A DNA stretch of 64,000 nt from Methylaequor sp045563055. Its GTDB lineage: Bacteria > Pseudomonadota > Alphaproteobacteria > Methylaequorales > Methylaequoraceae. Under the pieces are notes generated by a model that saw nothing but the letters and a program-made list of their open reading frames with translations, did not search any database and had not been told where the DNA came from. Shown in pieces: positions 8,929-17,017 of this stretch. The DNA is taken from NCBI GenBank assembly GCA_045563055.1, contig JBJKUR010000008.1, forward strand, positions 124,001-188,000, given 5' to 3'. Position 1 is the first letter of the stretch, and every line of letters starts with the position of its first letter. The translations under genes were made by a program, and so were the position numbers.

Positions 8929-9016
8929 TTTTAACTCAATTGACCAAAGTAAATACCACAAATATGTAAAATATAAAATAAAAATTAATGAAAATTAATA
9001 AATTGATAAAAATTTC

Positions 9017-9044
9017 TTGAAAAATCATACTTTAGCTGTATAAA
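9017..9044 (+). promoter_or_regulatory. Predicted sigma-70 promoter for the rplU operon
   Basis: TTGAAA at 9017-9022 and TATAAA at 9039-9044 are separated by 16 bases, close to the housekeeping consensus. They lie about 25 bases before the rplU ATG in a very AT-rich divergent spacer. The predicted leader is short and I see no stable hairpin in it. AT-rich spacers give chance matches, so this is a sequence prediction only. Confidence 0.5.
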
Positions 9045-9067
9045 TCACTATAAATTGAGCATGTAAA

Positions 9068-9466
9068 ATGATTATATTTGAAAACAGAGGAAAACAATAC
9101 AAGGCTAAGGCTGGTGATGTTTTGAAACTACCAAGGTTAAGCACTTTAAAAAAAGGAGACCATTTTAAGGTTGACAAAGTAATCTTTTATAAAAATGAAA
9201 AAGGGGAGTCTATAATAGGATCTCCAATTGTAAAGAATGTGACCGTAGAAGCCAAAGTACTAGAGCAGGTAAGAGATAAAAAAATTGTTGTTTTTAAAAA
9301 AAATAGAAGAAAGAATTACAGAAGAAAAATCGGACACAGGCAAGATCTCACGTTAATAAAAATTGAAAAAATCAACGTTGGAAAATCTAAATCTGAAGAG
9401 CAAACAAAAAATACTTCAATAAAAGAAAATAATGTTAAGTTAAAAGGAGAAAAAGATGGCTCATAA
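9068..9466 (+). CDS. rplU: 50S ribosomal protein L21, with C-terminal extension
   Basis: The N-terminal 100 residues match L21, beginning MIIFENRGKQYKAKAGD and ending in the RNA-binding stretch KNRRKNYRRKIGHRQ near residue 77. The protein is 132 residues, about 30 longer than the E. coli form, because of a Lys/Glu/Asn-rich tail without obvious fold. Tails on L21 are frequent in alphaproteobacteria. It overlaps rpmA by 11 bases, and the rpmA ribosome binding site lies inside its last codons. L21 and L27 are neighbours in the ribosome and almost always neighbours in the genome. Confidence 0.95.
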   Translation: MIIFENRGKQYKAKAGDVLKLPRLSTLKKGDHFKVDKVIFYKNEKGESIIGSPIVKNVTVEAKVLEQVRDKKIVVFKKNRRKNYRRKIGHRQDLTLIKIEKINVGKSKSEEQTKNTSIKENNVKLKGEKDGS

Positions 9467-9713
9467 AAAAGCCGGAGGTAGCACAAGGAATGGAAGAGAT
9501 AGTGCAGGCAGGAGGCTTGGCATCAAAAAATTTGGTGGAGAAAAGGTTATTCCTGGAAACATTATTGTAAGACAGAGAGGCACAAAATTTCATCCAGGTG
9601 AAAATGTTTCAATAGGTAAAGATCACACAATATTTGCACTTAAAGAGGGGCAGGTTTTCTTTGAAAAAAAAACTGGCAACAAATCCTTCGTAAACGTAGA
9701 AATAAAAAAGTAA
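9456..9713 (+). CDS. rpmA: 50S ribosomal protein L27
   Basis: The 85-residue protein begins MAHKKAGGSTRNGRDS, the conserved L27 N-terminus that reaches towards the peptidyl-transferase centre, and keeps the core GGEKVIPGNIIVRQRGTKFHPG. A strong Shine-Dalgarno AAGGAG sits at 9444-9449 within the end of rplU, six bases before the ATG. There is no Firmicutes-type cleavable N-terminal extension. Confidence 0.97.
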   Translation: MAHKKAGGSTRNGRDSAGRRLGIKKFGGEKVIPGNIIVRQRGTKFHPGENVSIGKDHTIFALKEGQVFFEKKTGNKSFVNVEIKK

Positions 9714-9724
9714 AACAAATCTAA

Positions 9725-10714
9725 ATGAAGTTTTTAGATGAAGCCAAAATCTACCTCAAGGCAGGAGATGGTGGAAACGGTTGTGTTAGCTTTCGTAGGG
9801 AAAAATATATAGAGTTTGGTGGTCCTGATGGAGGTGATGGAGGTGGTGGAGGTAATATCGTTTTCAAATCTCTTTCAAACCTAAATACACTTATAGATTT
9901 TAGGTATAAGCAGCATTTTAAGGCAGGAAGGGGAAAAGATGGTTCGGGTAAAAATAAAACAGGATCAAATGGAAAAAATTTAGAAATTAATGTTCCTATC
10001 GGAACAGAAGTTTTATCAGAGGATAAACAGCTAGTACTTAAAGACTTAACAAAAGATGATCAATCATTTGTAATACTTAAAGGTGGTCGAGGAGGAAGAG
10101 GAAATCTTAGGTTCAAATCATCAACTAACAGAGCTCCCAGAAATTTTGATTATGGTGAAAAAGGTCAAGATAAATGGGTATGGTTAAGACTTAAATTAAT
10201 TGCAGATATTGGATTAATTGGTTTGCCAAATGCTGGAAAATCTACTCTTCTTAAAAGGCTTTCTAATGCAAAACCTAAGATTGCTAATTATCCTTTTACA
10301 ACCTTAAAACCTCAATTAGGACTTTTCAGGCACGATGATAAAGATGTCATATTGGCTGACCTCCCGGGGTTGATAGAAGGTGCATCAAGCGGCGTTGGCC
10401 TGGGTTTAAAGTTTCTTGCTCACATTGAAAGATGTAAAATGTTATTCCATTTATGTGACATTTCAGTAAATAATTCTAGTGAATTGATTGACAACTATAA
10501 AATAATAAGGAAGGAACTAAAAAATCATAAAATTTCAAATATTGAAAAAAAGGAGGTTATTTTATTAAGTAAATCTGATCTGCTTGACTCAAAAACAATA
10601 CTCGAAAGAATTAAATTGCTTAAAAAAATTACACAATCTAGAATAATAGCGGTTTCTAGTCATTTAAATATAGGTATAGAACAAGTCGAATCTGTTTTGA
10701 TTAAAGAAATTTAA
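9725..10714 (+). CDS. obgE: GTPase Obg (CgtA), large-subunit assembly
   Basis: Obg is a large-subunit assembly and stress-response GTPase. Residues 1-158 form the glycine-rich Obg domain (many GG and GGDGG turns). The G domain follows, with G1 GLPNAGKST near residue 165, the switch II motif DLPGLIEGAS near residue 211 and the base-specificity motif LSKSD near residue 281. At 329 residues it is the short Gram-negative form without a long C-terminal OCT domain. It follows rpmA after 11 bases, the classic rplU-rpmA-obg order, and shares one base with the proB start. Confidence 0.96.
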   Translation: MKFLDEAKIYLKAGDGGNGCVSFRREKYIEFGGPDGGDGGGGGNIVFKSLSNLNTLIDFRYKQHFKAGRGKDGSGKNKTGSNGKNLEINVPIGTEVLSEDKQLVLKDLTKDDQSFVILKGGRGGRGNLRFKSSTNRAPRNFDYGEKGQDKWVWLRLKLIADIGLIGLPNAGKSTLLKRLSNAKPKIANYPFTTLKPQLGLFRHDDKDVILADLPGLIEGASSGVGLGLKFLAHIERCKMLFHLCDISVNNSSELIDNYKIIRKELKNHKISNIEKKEVILLSKSDLLDSKTILERIKLLKKITQSRIIAVSSHLNIGIEQVESVLIKEI

Positions 10715-11829
10715 TGAAGGAAAATTTTTTAGAAAATACTAAAAGAATAGTAATAAAAATAGGGTCTTCTCTTTTAATAAAAAAAGACGAATTTAATAGT
10801 ATATGGCTTCAAAATTTTATTGAGGACATAATTTTTTTAAAAAAAAATAAAACAGAGATTTTAATTGTCACGTCTGGTGCTGTGTCTCTTGGAAAGAAAT
10901 ATCTTAAACTTGATAAAAAAAAACTCAAAATCAATGAAAAGCAAGCTTGCGCAGCCTGTGGACAAGTAATTTTAATGAACAACTTCAAAAAATCTTTTGC
11001 AAAAAAAAAGATTAAGGTTGCTCAAATTCTTTTGACATATTCTGATACAGAGGACAGAAGAAAAAGCCTAAACTCCAGAGAGACTATATTCGAGCTATTA
11101 AAATATGGCACTATTCCGATAATAAATGAGAACGATACCGTTGCCACTGACGAGTTGAAATTTGGGGATAATGACAGACTTGCAGCTCGAGTATCACAAA
11201 TAATTTCTGCTGATAAATTATTTTTACTAAGTGATGTAAATGGACTTTACACAAAAAACCCTAAAATTAATAGAGACGCTAGATTAATAGAAAAGATAGA
11301 TGAGATTGATGAAAGACATTTTAAAATGGCTGGAAGTTACACTAATGCTTATGGTACAGGTGGTATGCAGACGAAAATAGAGGCTGCGAAGATTGCTACA
11401 AGCGCAGGTTGTGCTACAGTAATTTGTAATGGAGGTAAAAAAAATCCCATCAAATCTTTCCTAAGCAAATATATTGGAACGCTATTTCTATCAAAAGTGA
11501 GAAAGGAAAGTGGATTCAAAAAATGGCTTGCGGGGACGATTAAAGTTACAGGAAACCTGGTAATTGATGACGGAGCAAGAAAAGCAGTTATTAGAGGAGC
11601 CAGTATTTTACCAAGTGGAATAAAAAAAATTTCTGGAATTTTTTTTAAAGGTGATATAATTGAAGTTAAGGATATGAGTGGTAATAAACTAGGAAAGGGC
11701 GTGACTTATTACGACTCTGAAGAGCTCAAAATAATAATGGGAAGAAAAACCGCGGAAATAAAAAAACTTCTTGGCTATGAAGGTAGAGAAGAAATTATAC
11801 ATAGAGATTATTTGACACTAAATGATTAA
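10714..11829 (+). CDS. proB: Glutamate 5-kinase
   Basis: ProB phosphorylates glutamate in the first step of proline synthesis. The amino-acid-kinase domain starts with KRIVIKIGSSLL near residue 9, contains VTSGAVSLGKK near residue 52, NENDTVA near residue 137 and GTGGMQTKIEAA near residue 212. A C-terminal PUA domain (about residues 275-360) is present, as in the full-length 371-residue form that is feedback-inhibited by proline in other bacteria. It overlaps proA by 8 bases, and the two enzymes act consecutively. Confidence 0.95.
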   Translation: MKENFLENTKRIVIKIGSSLLIKKDEFNSIWLQNFIEDIIFLKKNKTEILIVTSGAVSLGKKYLKLDKKKLKINEKQACAACGQVILMNNFKKSFAKKKIKVAQILLTYSDTEDRRKSLNSRETIFELLKYGTIPIINENDTVATDELKFGDNDRLAARVSQIISADKLFLLSDVNGLYTKNPKINRDARLIEKIDEIDERHFKMAGSYTNAYGTGGMQTKIEAAKIATSAGCATVICNGGKKNPIKSFLSKYIGTLFLSKVRKESGFKKWLAGTIKVTGNLVIDDGARKAVIRGASILPSGIKKISGIFFKGDIIEVKDMSGNKLGKGVTYYDSEELKIIMGRKTAEIKKLLGYEGREEIIHRDYLTLND

Positions 11830-13090
11830 AAAATCTGAGATTGTAAATTTGGTTCAAGAAATAGGTGCAAAGGCGAAAGCCGCTTCATTTAAGATAGCAT
11901 CCTTAACCTCTAAAATGAAGAATGAAATTATTAAAGATGCTGCACAGAATCTAAAAAAAAATAAAAATCTTATAATTGAGGAAAATAAAAAAGACATAGA
12001 AGATCATAGAGATAGTTTAAGTTCAGCTCTTCTTGATAGGTTGATGCTTGATTCTAAAAGAATAGATAACATGTGTATTGGACTAAAAAATATTGCAAAT
12101 TTGGAAGATCCAGTCGGGAAAAGTATAAGTTCGTGGGAAAGACCTAACGGGTTAAATATTGAAAAGGTCTCCATACCGTTAGGTGTGATAGGAGTTATAT
12201 ACGAATCAAGACCAAATGTCGCGGCAGATGCTGCGGCTCTATGCCTGAAGTCAGGTAATGCACTAATACTTAGAGGTGGAAGAGAAAGCTTTAATTCCTC
12301 ATCAAAAATTATTGAAATTATAAAGAATTCTATAAAAAAATTTGGACTACCAGAGGGAACACTACAAAATATTCCAACTGTAGATAGATCAGCAGTTGGA
12401 GAACTACTAAAGATGGATAAATTTGTTGATGTCATTATACCAAGAGGAGGAAAATCTTTAATTGAAAGGGTCAGTAAAGAGAGTAGAGTGCATGTTATAA
12501 AACATCTTGATGGCATATGTCATACTTATATTCATAAATCCTCAGATCCAGAAATATCTCAAAAGGTATCATTGAATGCTAAGATGAGACGTCCTGGCAT
12601 TTGTGGTGCGACAGAAACAATCTTATGTGACGCCGAAATTATTAAATCACATATACCAAAGTTGATAGAATTACTTAAAAAAAGTGGATGTGAAATCAGG
12701 GGAGATAAAGAAATTCGAAAGTTAGACTCTTCAGTAGTAAAAGTAGAAAAGATTGACTGGTCAACTGAATATTTAGATAAAATAGTTTCAATTAAAACAA
12801 TTTTTAATGGCGTCGATGAGGCAGTAGAGCATATCAACTTTTATGGATCAGGCCATACGGATGCCATAATTTCTGAGGATAAAAAAGTGGCAGAGTATTT
12901 CTTAAATAACATTGATAGTGGAATTGTAATGCATAATACATCTACCCAATTTGCAGACGGAGGGGAGTTTGGGATGGGTGCTGAAATAGGAATTTCGACC
13001 TCAAAGGTTCATGCTAGAGGGCCGGTAGGTGTTGCCCAACTTACTAGTTTTAAATATAAAGTAAGAGGTGCGGGCCAGACTAGGTCATAA
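11822..13090 (+). CDS. proA: Glutamate-5-semialdehyde dehydrogenase (gamma-glutamyl phosphate reductase)
   Basis: ProA reduces gamma-glutamyl phosphate to the semialdehyde, which cyclises to the proline precursor. The 422-residue aldehyde-dehydrogenase-fold protein has LKSGNALILRGGRE near residue 141, the catalytic Cys in RRPGICGATET near residue 258, and a C-terminal FADGGEFGMGAEIGISTSK block near residue 378. The gene lies between proB (8-base overlap) and nadD (23-base overlap). The adjacency of proBA to obg and nadD is an alphaproteobacterial arrangement. Confidence 0.95.
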   Translation: MIKKSEIVNLVQEIGAKAKAASFKIASLTSKMKNEIIKDAAQNLKKNKNLIIEENKKDIEDHRDSLSSALLDRLMLDSKRIDNMCIGLKNIANLEDPVGKSISSWERPNGLNIEKVSIPLGVIGVIYESRPNVAADAAALCLKSGNALILRGGRESFNSSSKIIEIIKNSIKKFGLPEGTLQNIPTVDRSAVGELLKMDKFVDVIIPRGGKSLIERVSKESRVHVIKHLDGICHTYIHKSSDPEISQKVSLNAKMRRPGICGATETILCDAEIIKSHIPKLIELLKKSGCEIRGDKEIRKLDSSVVKVEKIDWSTEYLDKIVSIKTIFNGVDEAVEHINFYGSGHTDAIISEDKKVAEYFLNNIDSGIVMHNTSTQFADGGEFGMGAEIGISTSKVHARGPVGVAQLTSFKYKVRGAGQTRS

Positions 13091-13658
13091 TTTGAATAAA
13101 AAAAATAAAAGAATTGTTGGAATACTAGGAGGTACTTTTGACCCTCCACATGATGGTCATAAATTCATCAGTAATTATGCTATTCTTAAATTAAATTTAA
13201 ATGAAGTATGGTGGGTTGTTTCAAAGAATCCATTTAAAGCTAAAAGCAAATCATTGCAAATCAGAAGAAAACTAGTGAAAAAATTTTTAAAATCAAGAAA
13301 AATTAAATATATTGAAATCGAACCAATTCATAGCAATTATGCAATTGACTCGATCAAATATCTAAAAAGTAAATTCAAGAGTTGTAAATTTATTTGGCTT
13401 ATGGGTACTGATAACTTGTATGATTTTCATTTATGGAAGAATTGGAGAGATATTTTTTATAATATTCCAATTGCAATTTTTGATAGACCATCTTACTCTT
13501 TCATAATAACAAAGAGTAAAGCACTTCTTTTTTTTAGGAAATTTAGAATTAAAAAAAACTTTTCAAAATCACTTAACCCCTCAAAACTTCCTTCATGGGC
13601 CTTCATAAGTGGTTTAAAAAACAACCAGTCATCATCATATCTTAGAAAGAATAGATGA
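13068..13658 (+). CDS. nadD: Nicotinate-nucleotide adenylyltransferase
   Basis: NadD adenylates nicotinic acid mononucleotide, the penultimate step to NAD. The nucleotidyl-transferase motif GGTFDPPHDGH lies at residue 20, WLMGTDNL near residue 110, and the C-terminal ISxTxIR-like site is SSSYLRK. The frame opens with GTG at 13068, but a TTG at 13092 (giving MNKKNKRIVG) would bring the N-terminus closer to the family length; I cannot choose firmly. It sits between proA and rsfS, overlapping both. nadC and nadA are elsewhere in this window. Confidence 0.92.
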   Translation: MRARLGHNLNKKNKRIVGILGGTFDPPHDGHKFISNYAILKLNLNEVWWVVSKNPFKAKSKSLQIRRKLVKKFLKSRKIKYIEIEPIHSNYAIDSIKYLKSKFKSCKFIWLMGTDNLYDFHLWKNWRDIFYNIPIAIFDRPSYSFIITKSKALLFFRKFRIKKNFSKSLNPSKLPSWAFISGLKNNQSSSYLRKNR

Positions 13659-14011
13659 AAAAAACAAATGAAGTAAAAAAACTACTACAAAAGGTTCAAA
13701 AAGATTTAATACTTGCAAAAGCTAAAGATATCGAGATTATTGATATAAAAAATCGAAGTGCTCTTGGAGACTATATGATAATTGTAAGCGGAACCTCATC
13801 AAGACACCTTAAATCAATAGTAAATAATATAGTAAAATCAAATAAAAAATTTGTAAATTCGACGGAAGGACTCAATTCTACGGATTGGCTAATTGTAGAT
13901 TTTGGTGATATTATTTTAAATGTTTTCAAACCCGACACTAGAAAACATTATTCACTAGAAAAAATTTGGAAAAATAATGATTTGAAAGAAGAAAAGATTG
14001 GTTTTGGTTAA
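13655..14011 (+). CDS. rsfS: Ribosome silencing factor RsfS
   Basis: RsfS binds ribosomal protein L14 and blocks joining of the subunits when nutrients are short. The 118-residue protein contains the family motifs GDYMIIVSGTSSRHLKSI near residue 38 and WLIVDFGDIILNVF near residue 75. It follows nadD (4-base overlap) and precedes rlmH by 2 bases, the standard nadD-rsfS-rlmH order. Confidence 0.94.
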   Translation: MKKTNEVKKLLQKVQKDLILAKAKDIEIIDIKNRSALGDYMIIVSGTSSRHLKSIVNNIVKSNKKFVNSTEGLNSTDWLIVDFGDIILNVFKPDTRKHYSLEKIWKNNDLKEEKIGFG

Positions 14012-14013
14012 TC

Positions 14014-14460
14014 ATGCAAATAAATATTCTATCTCCGGGAAAGTTCAAAACACATCAAGAGCATAAAAAGATTTTCGAATACTATAAAAAAAGAATTAAA
14101 ATAAAAGTCAATTTACTAGAGTTGAAGTTACATCAAACAGATAAAAAATTAGACTTAGAGAAAAAAGAAATTCTAAAATATTTAAAAAAAGATGACTATG
14201 TTTTTATTTTAGACAAAAATGGCGATAATTTATCTAGTATAAATTTTTCAAAAATTTTACGGGAAAAAGTTGAAAACAATCGTAAAAATATTGATTTTAT
14301 AATTGGCAGTGATGCTGGCTTGGATAATTACTTTAATAATTCATTTAGAAATATAGGATTTGGCAAACAAACATGGCCCCATCTCTTAGTTAGAGTAATG
14401 CTTATAGAACAAATTTATAGGGCCTTTGAAATTATGAAGAGGTCTGGTTATCATAAGTAA
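14014..14460 (+). CDS. rlmH: 23S rRNA pseudouridine-1915 N3-methyltransferase RlmH
   Basis: RlmH is a SPOUT methyltransferase that methylates pseudouridine 1915 in helix 69 of 23S rRNA. The protein is 148 residues with the SAM-site motif FIIGSDAGLD near residue 90 and the trefoil-knot C-terminus LLVRVMLIEQIYRAFEI ending in YHK, both diagnostic. The context between rsfS and gpmI fits the same translation-linked operon. The highly A-rich coding sequence shows no frame break. Confidence 0.95.
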   Translation: MQINILSPGKFKTHQEHKKIFEYYKKRIKIKVNLLELKLHQTDKKLDLEKKEILKYLKKDDYVFILDKNGDNLSSINFSKILREKVENNRKNIDFIIGSDAGLDNYFNNSFRNIGFGKQTWPHLLVRVMLIEQIYRAFEIMKRSGYHK

Positions 14461-14467
14461 AATCAAA

Positions 14468-15970
14468 ATGTCTAACAAAATTTTATTATGTATTCTTGAT
14501 GGTTGGGGTTTGGGTGAAAATAATCCCAAAAATGCTATTTCGATGGCTAAGAAAAAAAATTATGATTTTTTGGCCTCTAAATATGGCTACACACACTTAA
14601 AAGCATCTGGAAATGATGTTGGGCTTCCCAAAGGACAGTTTGGAAATTCTGAAGTAGGTCACACAAATATAGGTGCAGGAAGAATAATACTTCAAGATAT
14701 AATGAGGATATCAGAGTCATTTAGAAGTGATGAGATAAAAGAAAAATCTATAATAAAAAAAATTATCACGGAGTGTAACAGAATACACATCATTGGATTG
14801 TTATCTGATGGGGGTGTGCACGGTCATCAAAATCATTTTTTTGAGTTAATTGAGATTTTTAATAAAAATAAACCAGAAATTTTTCTTCATTGTATTTTAG
14901 ATGGAAGAGATAGTTCTCCGATAAGCGGAATAGAAAATATGAAATTATTAAAAAAAAAAATTGAGAAAAGAAAAAATATTAAAGTTGCTACTGTATCAGG
15001 ACGATTTTTTGCAATGGATAGAGATAACAGATGGCAAAGAGTTGAAAAAGCTTACAAGGCAATTATCGAAGGTGATGCTCCAAAAATGAAAGATTGCATT
15101 TCTTCAATTAGGAAAAGTTATGAAAATCATGTTACAGATGAGTTCTTTGAGCCAGTTGTATTTAATAAATATTCTGGCGTAAAAGATGGAGATGGATTTT
15201 TTATTACAAACTATAGGGCAGATAGAGTTAGAGAGTTGCTGAGTTCAATTTTTGATGAAAATTTTGATAATTTTTCAAGGAAGATAATACCAAAATTCTT
15301 TGAACCATTAAGTATGGTAGAATACTCAAAAAGACTAAAGAAAAAAATTAGACCAATTTTTGAAAATGTTGAAATTAAGAATACTCTTGGTAGCGCTATA
15401 TCAAAAAATAATTCAAAACAATTAAGGATTGCTGAAACTGAAAAGTACGCTCATGTAACCTATTTCTTTAACGGTGGAGTCGAAGAGAAACTTCCTGGTG
15501 AAGACAGAATTCTTATACCTTCTCCAAGAGTTGAAACTTATGACTTAAAACCAGAGATGTCAGCTTATGAAGTAAAAAATGAAGTTTTAAAAAATTTAAA
15601 AAAAAAATATGATTTCATTGTCTGTAATTTTGCAAATCCTGATATGGTTGGGCATACTGGAAACTTTGAAGCCACAGTAAAGGCTGTTGAGGTTGTTGAC
15701 GAATGCATAGGAGAAATTTATGATCAATGTATAAAAAATGGTTATGTATTAATTTTAACCTCTGATCATGGGAATGCTGATAACATGTATGACAAAACAA
15801 AGAAACTAGAATGTACAACTCATTCTTTGAATCCAGTCCCATTTATTGTGTGTAAAAACGTAGAATACAAAAATAAGATTGGAAGACTTTCCGATATTGC
15901 GCCGACTATTCTTAAACTACTCAAAATTAAAATTCCAGAAGAGATGAATGGCACTCCTATTATAAAATGA
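14468..15970 (+). CDS. gpmI: 2,3-bisphosphoglycerate-independent phosphoglycerate mutase
   Basis: This enzyme interconverts 3- and 2-phosphoglycerate using two metal ions. The 500-residue protein has CILDGWG at residue 8, the phosphoserine nucleophile in GNSEVGHTN near residue 59, DGRDSSP near residue 143, RADRVRE near residue 251, and late metal ligands in LTSDHGNAD near residue 432. An A11 tract at 14950-14960 is in frame, a useful comparison with the frame-breaking A12 tract in ftsY. The stop overlaps the next start by 4 bases. Confidence 0.96.
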   Translation: MSNKILLCILDGWGLGENNPKNAISMAKKKNYDFLASKYGYTHLKASGNDVGLPKGQFGNSEVGHTNIGAGRIILQDIMRISESFRSDEIKEKSIIKKIITECNRIHIIGLLSDGGVHGHQNHFFELIEIFNKNKPEIFLHCILDGRDSSPISGIENMKLLKKKIEKRKNIKVATVSGRFFAMDRDNRWQRVEKAYKAIIEGDAPKMKDCISSIRKSYENHVTDEFFEPVVFNKYSGVKDGDGFFITNYRADRVRELLSSIFDENFDNFSRKIIPKFFEPLSMVEYSKRLKKKIRPIFENVEIKNTLGSAISKNNSKQLRIAETEKYAHVTYFFNGGVEEKLPGEDRILIPSPRVETYDLKPEMSAYEVKNEVLKNLKKKYDFIVCNFANPDMVGHTGNFEATVKAVEVVDECIGEIYDQCIKNGYVLILTSDHGNADNMYDKTKKLECTTHSLNPVPFIVCKNVEYKNKIGRLSDIAPTILKLLKIKIPEEMNGTPIIK

Positions 15971-16980
15971 GAAAACTCTTAATTTTTTTTTTAATTTTAT
16001 TTTGTTTTGATGAGGTTTTTCCAAATGATTTGCGATTTAAAAAGAGACTTAATCTTTTAAAAACACAAACAGTCCAGATTCACGATGAAATTCTTCATAA
16101 TAATGAGGAGCTTAAAAAAATAAAAGTTGATATTGATAAAAATACACAACAAAAGGTAATTTTTAATAAATACATTAAAGATAAAGAGTTTCTAGGACGA
16201 AGAATAGTCTTTTTACTACAGGATAAATTTTATACAAACCAAATTACAAGGGTTTTAAGAAACCTCAATAATTCTTCAGAAAATGTAATAACCAAGCAAA
16301 TAATCAGAGAGTTTTTTTTGAAAGAAGTTAAATTTGGAATAGGTGAGTATTTCAATAATCTAGAAAACCTTAAGGATCTAGATAAGAAACTTTCTTTAGA
16401 ATTAGAAAATTATAAAAAGAAGAAAAAAAACCTAAAAAAAAAACTAGTTAAACTTGAAAAAAAAATAAAAGAAGTTGCTTCTTTACAAAAAAAGGTAAAA
16501 CCTAACAAAAAATTAAAAGCTAAAGAGAGTAATTTAAGAAGAAAAGCAAAAAACCTTAACGAGCTTTTGAAGTCCACTGAGTCAAAAACTAAAATTATTT
16601 CTCGTATAAGATCTAAAATAAAAATGCCTGTTGTTGGTAATATAGTCTCAGACTTTGGAGAGGGAAAAGATTTACATAAACTTAAAAATGGATTGGTTTT
16701 CAGGGTAAAAGAAGATTCATTCGTAACTTCACCAATGAATGGAACTGTTGTCTATGCAAACAAATTCAGAAGCTTTGGAAATTTAGTGATGATTAAAGAT
16801 GATAGAGGTTTTACATCAGTTTTAATAGGCATGAAAAATCTTCTAATTTCTACCGGCAACGAAGTTCTTGCGGGAGAACCAATTGCTAAGATTTCTTCAA
16901 ACGTAAAGAGTCAATTATATTTTGAGTTAAGAGAAAACGGCAAAATTGTAGATCCAAAATCAAAAGTTGAGATTTTATAA
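15967..16980 (+). CDS. envC: EnvC-like murein hydrolase activator (coiled coil plus degenerate LytM domain)
   Basis: The 337-residue product has a signal peptide (hydrophobic residues 4-18), a long Lys-rich coiled coil to about residue 215, and a C-terminal M23/LytM-like domain beginning KMPVVGNIVSDFGEG. The zinc-binding His residues expected in active M23 peptidases appear to be missing: the H-x-H region reads LIGMKNLL and the final motif is LYFELRENG instead of LHFE. That is the pattern of EnvC, which activates amidases rather than cutting peptidoglycan. EnvC is recruited by FtsEX in E. coli, and ftsEX is in this window. Position between gpmI and ctpA matches other alphaproteobacteria. Confidence 0.85.
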   Translation: MRKLLIFFLILFCFDEVFPNDLRFKKRLNLLKTQTVQIHDEILHNNEELKKIKVDIDKNTQQKVIFNKYIKDKEFLGRRIVFLLQDKFYTNQITRVLRNLNNSSENVITKQIIREFFLKEVKFGIGEYFNNLENLKDLDKKLSLELENYKKKKKNLKKKLVKLEKKIKEVASLQKKVKPNKKLKAKESNLRRKAKNLNELLKSTESKTKIISRIRSKIKMPVVGNIVSDFGEGKDLHKLKNGLVFRVKEDSFVTSPMNGTVVYANKFRSFGNLVMIKDDRGFTSVLIGMKNLLISTGNEVLAGEPIAKISSNVKSQLYFELRENGKIVDPKSKVEIL

Positions 16981-17001
16981 AAAAACTGCATAATCAATCC
17001 T

Positions 17002-17015
17002 TATATATATATATA
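17002..17015. repeat. (TA)7 dinucleotide tract directly before ctpA
   Basis: Seven uninterrupted TA units occupy most of the short spacer between the envC-like gene and ctpA, ending two bases before the ctpA ATG. The tract sits where a ribosome binding site is expected, and no Shine-Dalgarno sequence is visible. Confidence 0.8.
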
Positions 17016-17017
17016 TT

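Noticed and set aside
12004..12837. Two long antisense frames over proA
   Set aside because: They lie opposite a fully conserved proA, have Ser/Phe/Ile-rich composition typical of shadow frames, and lack plausible starts.
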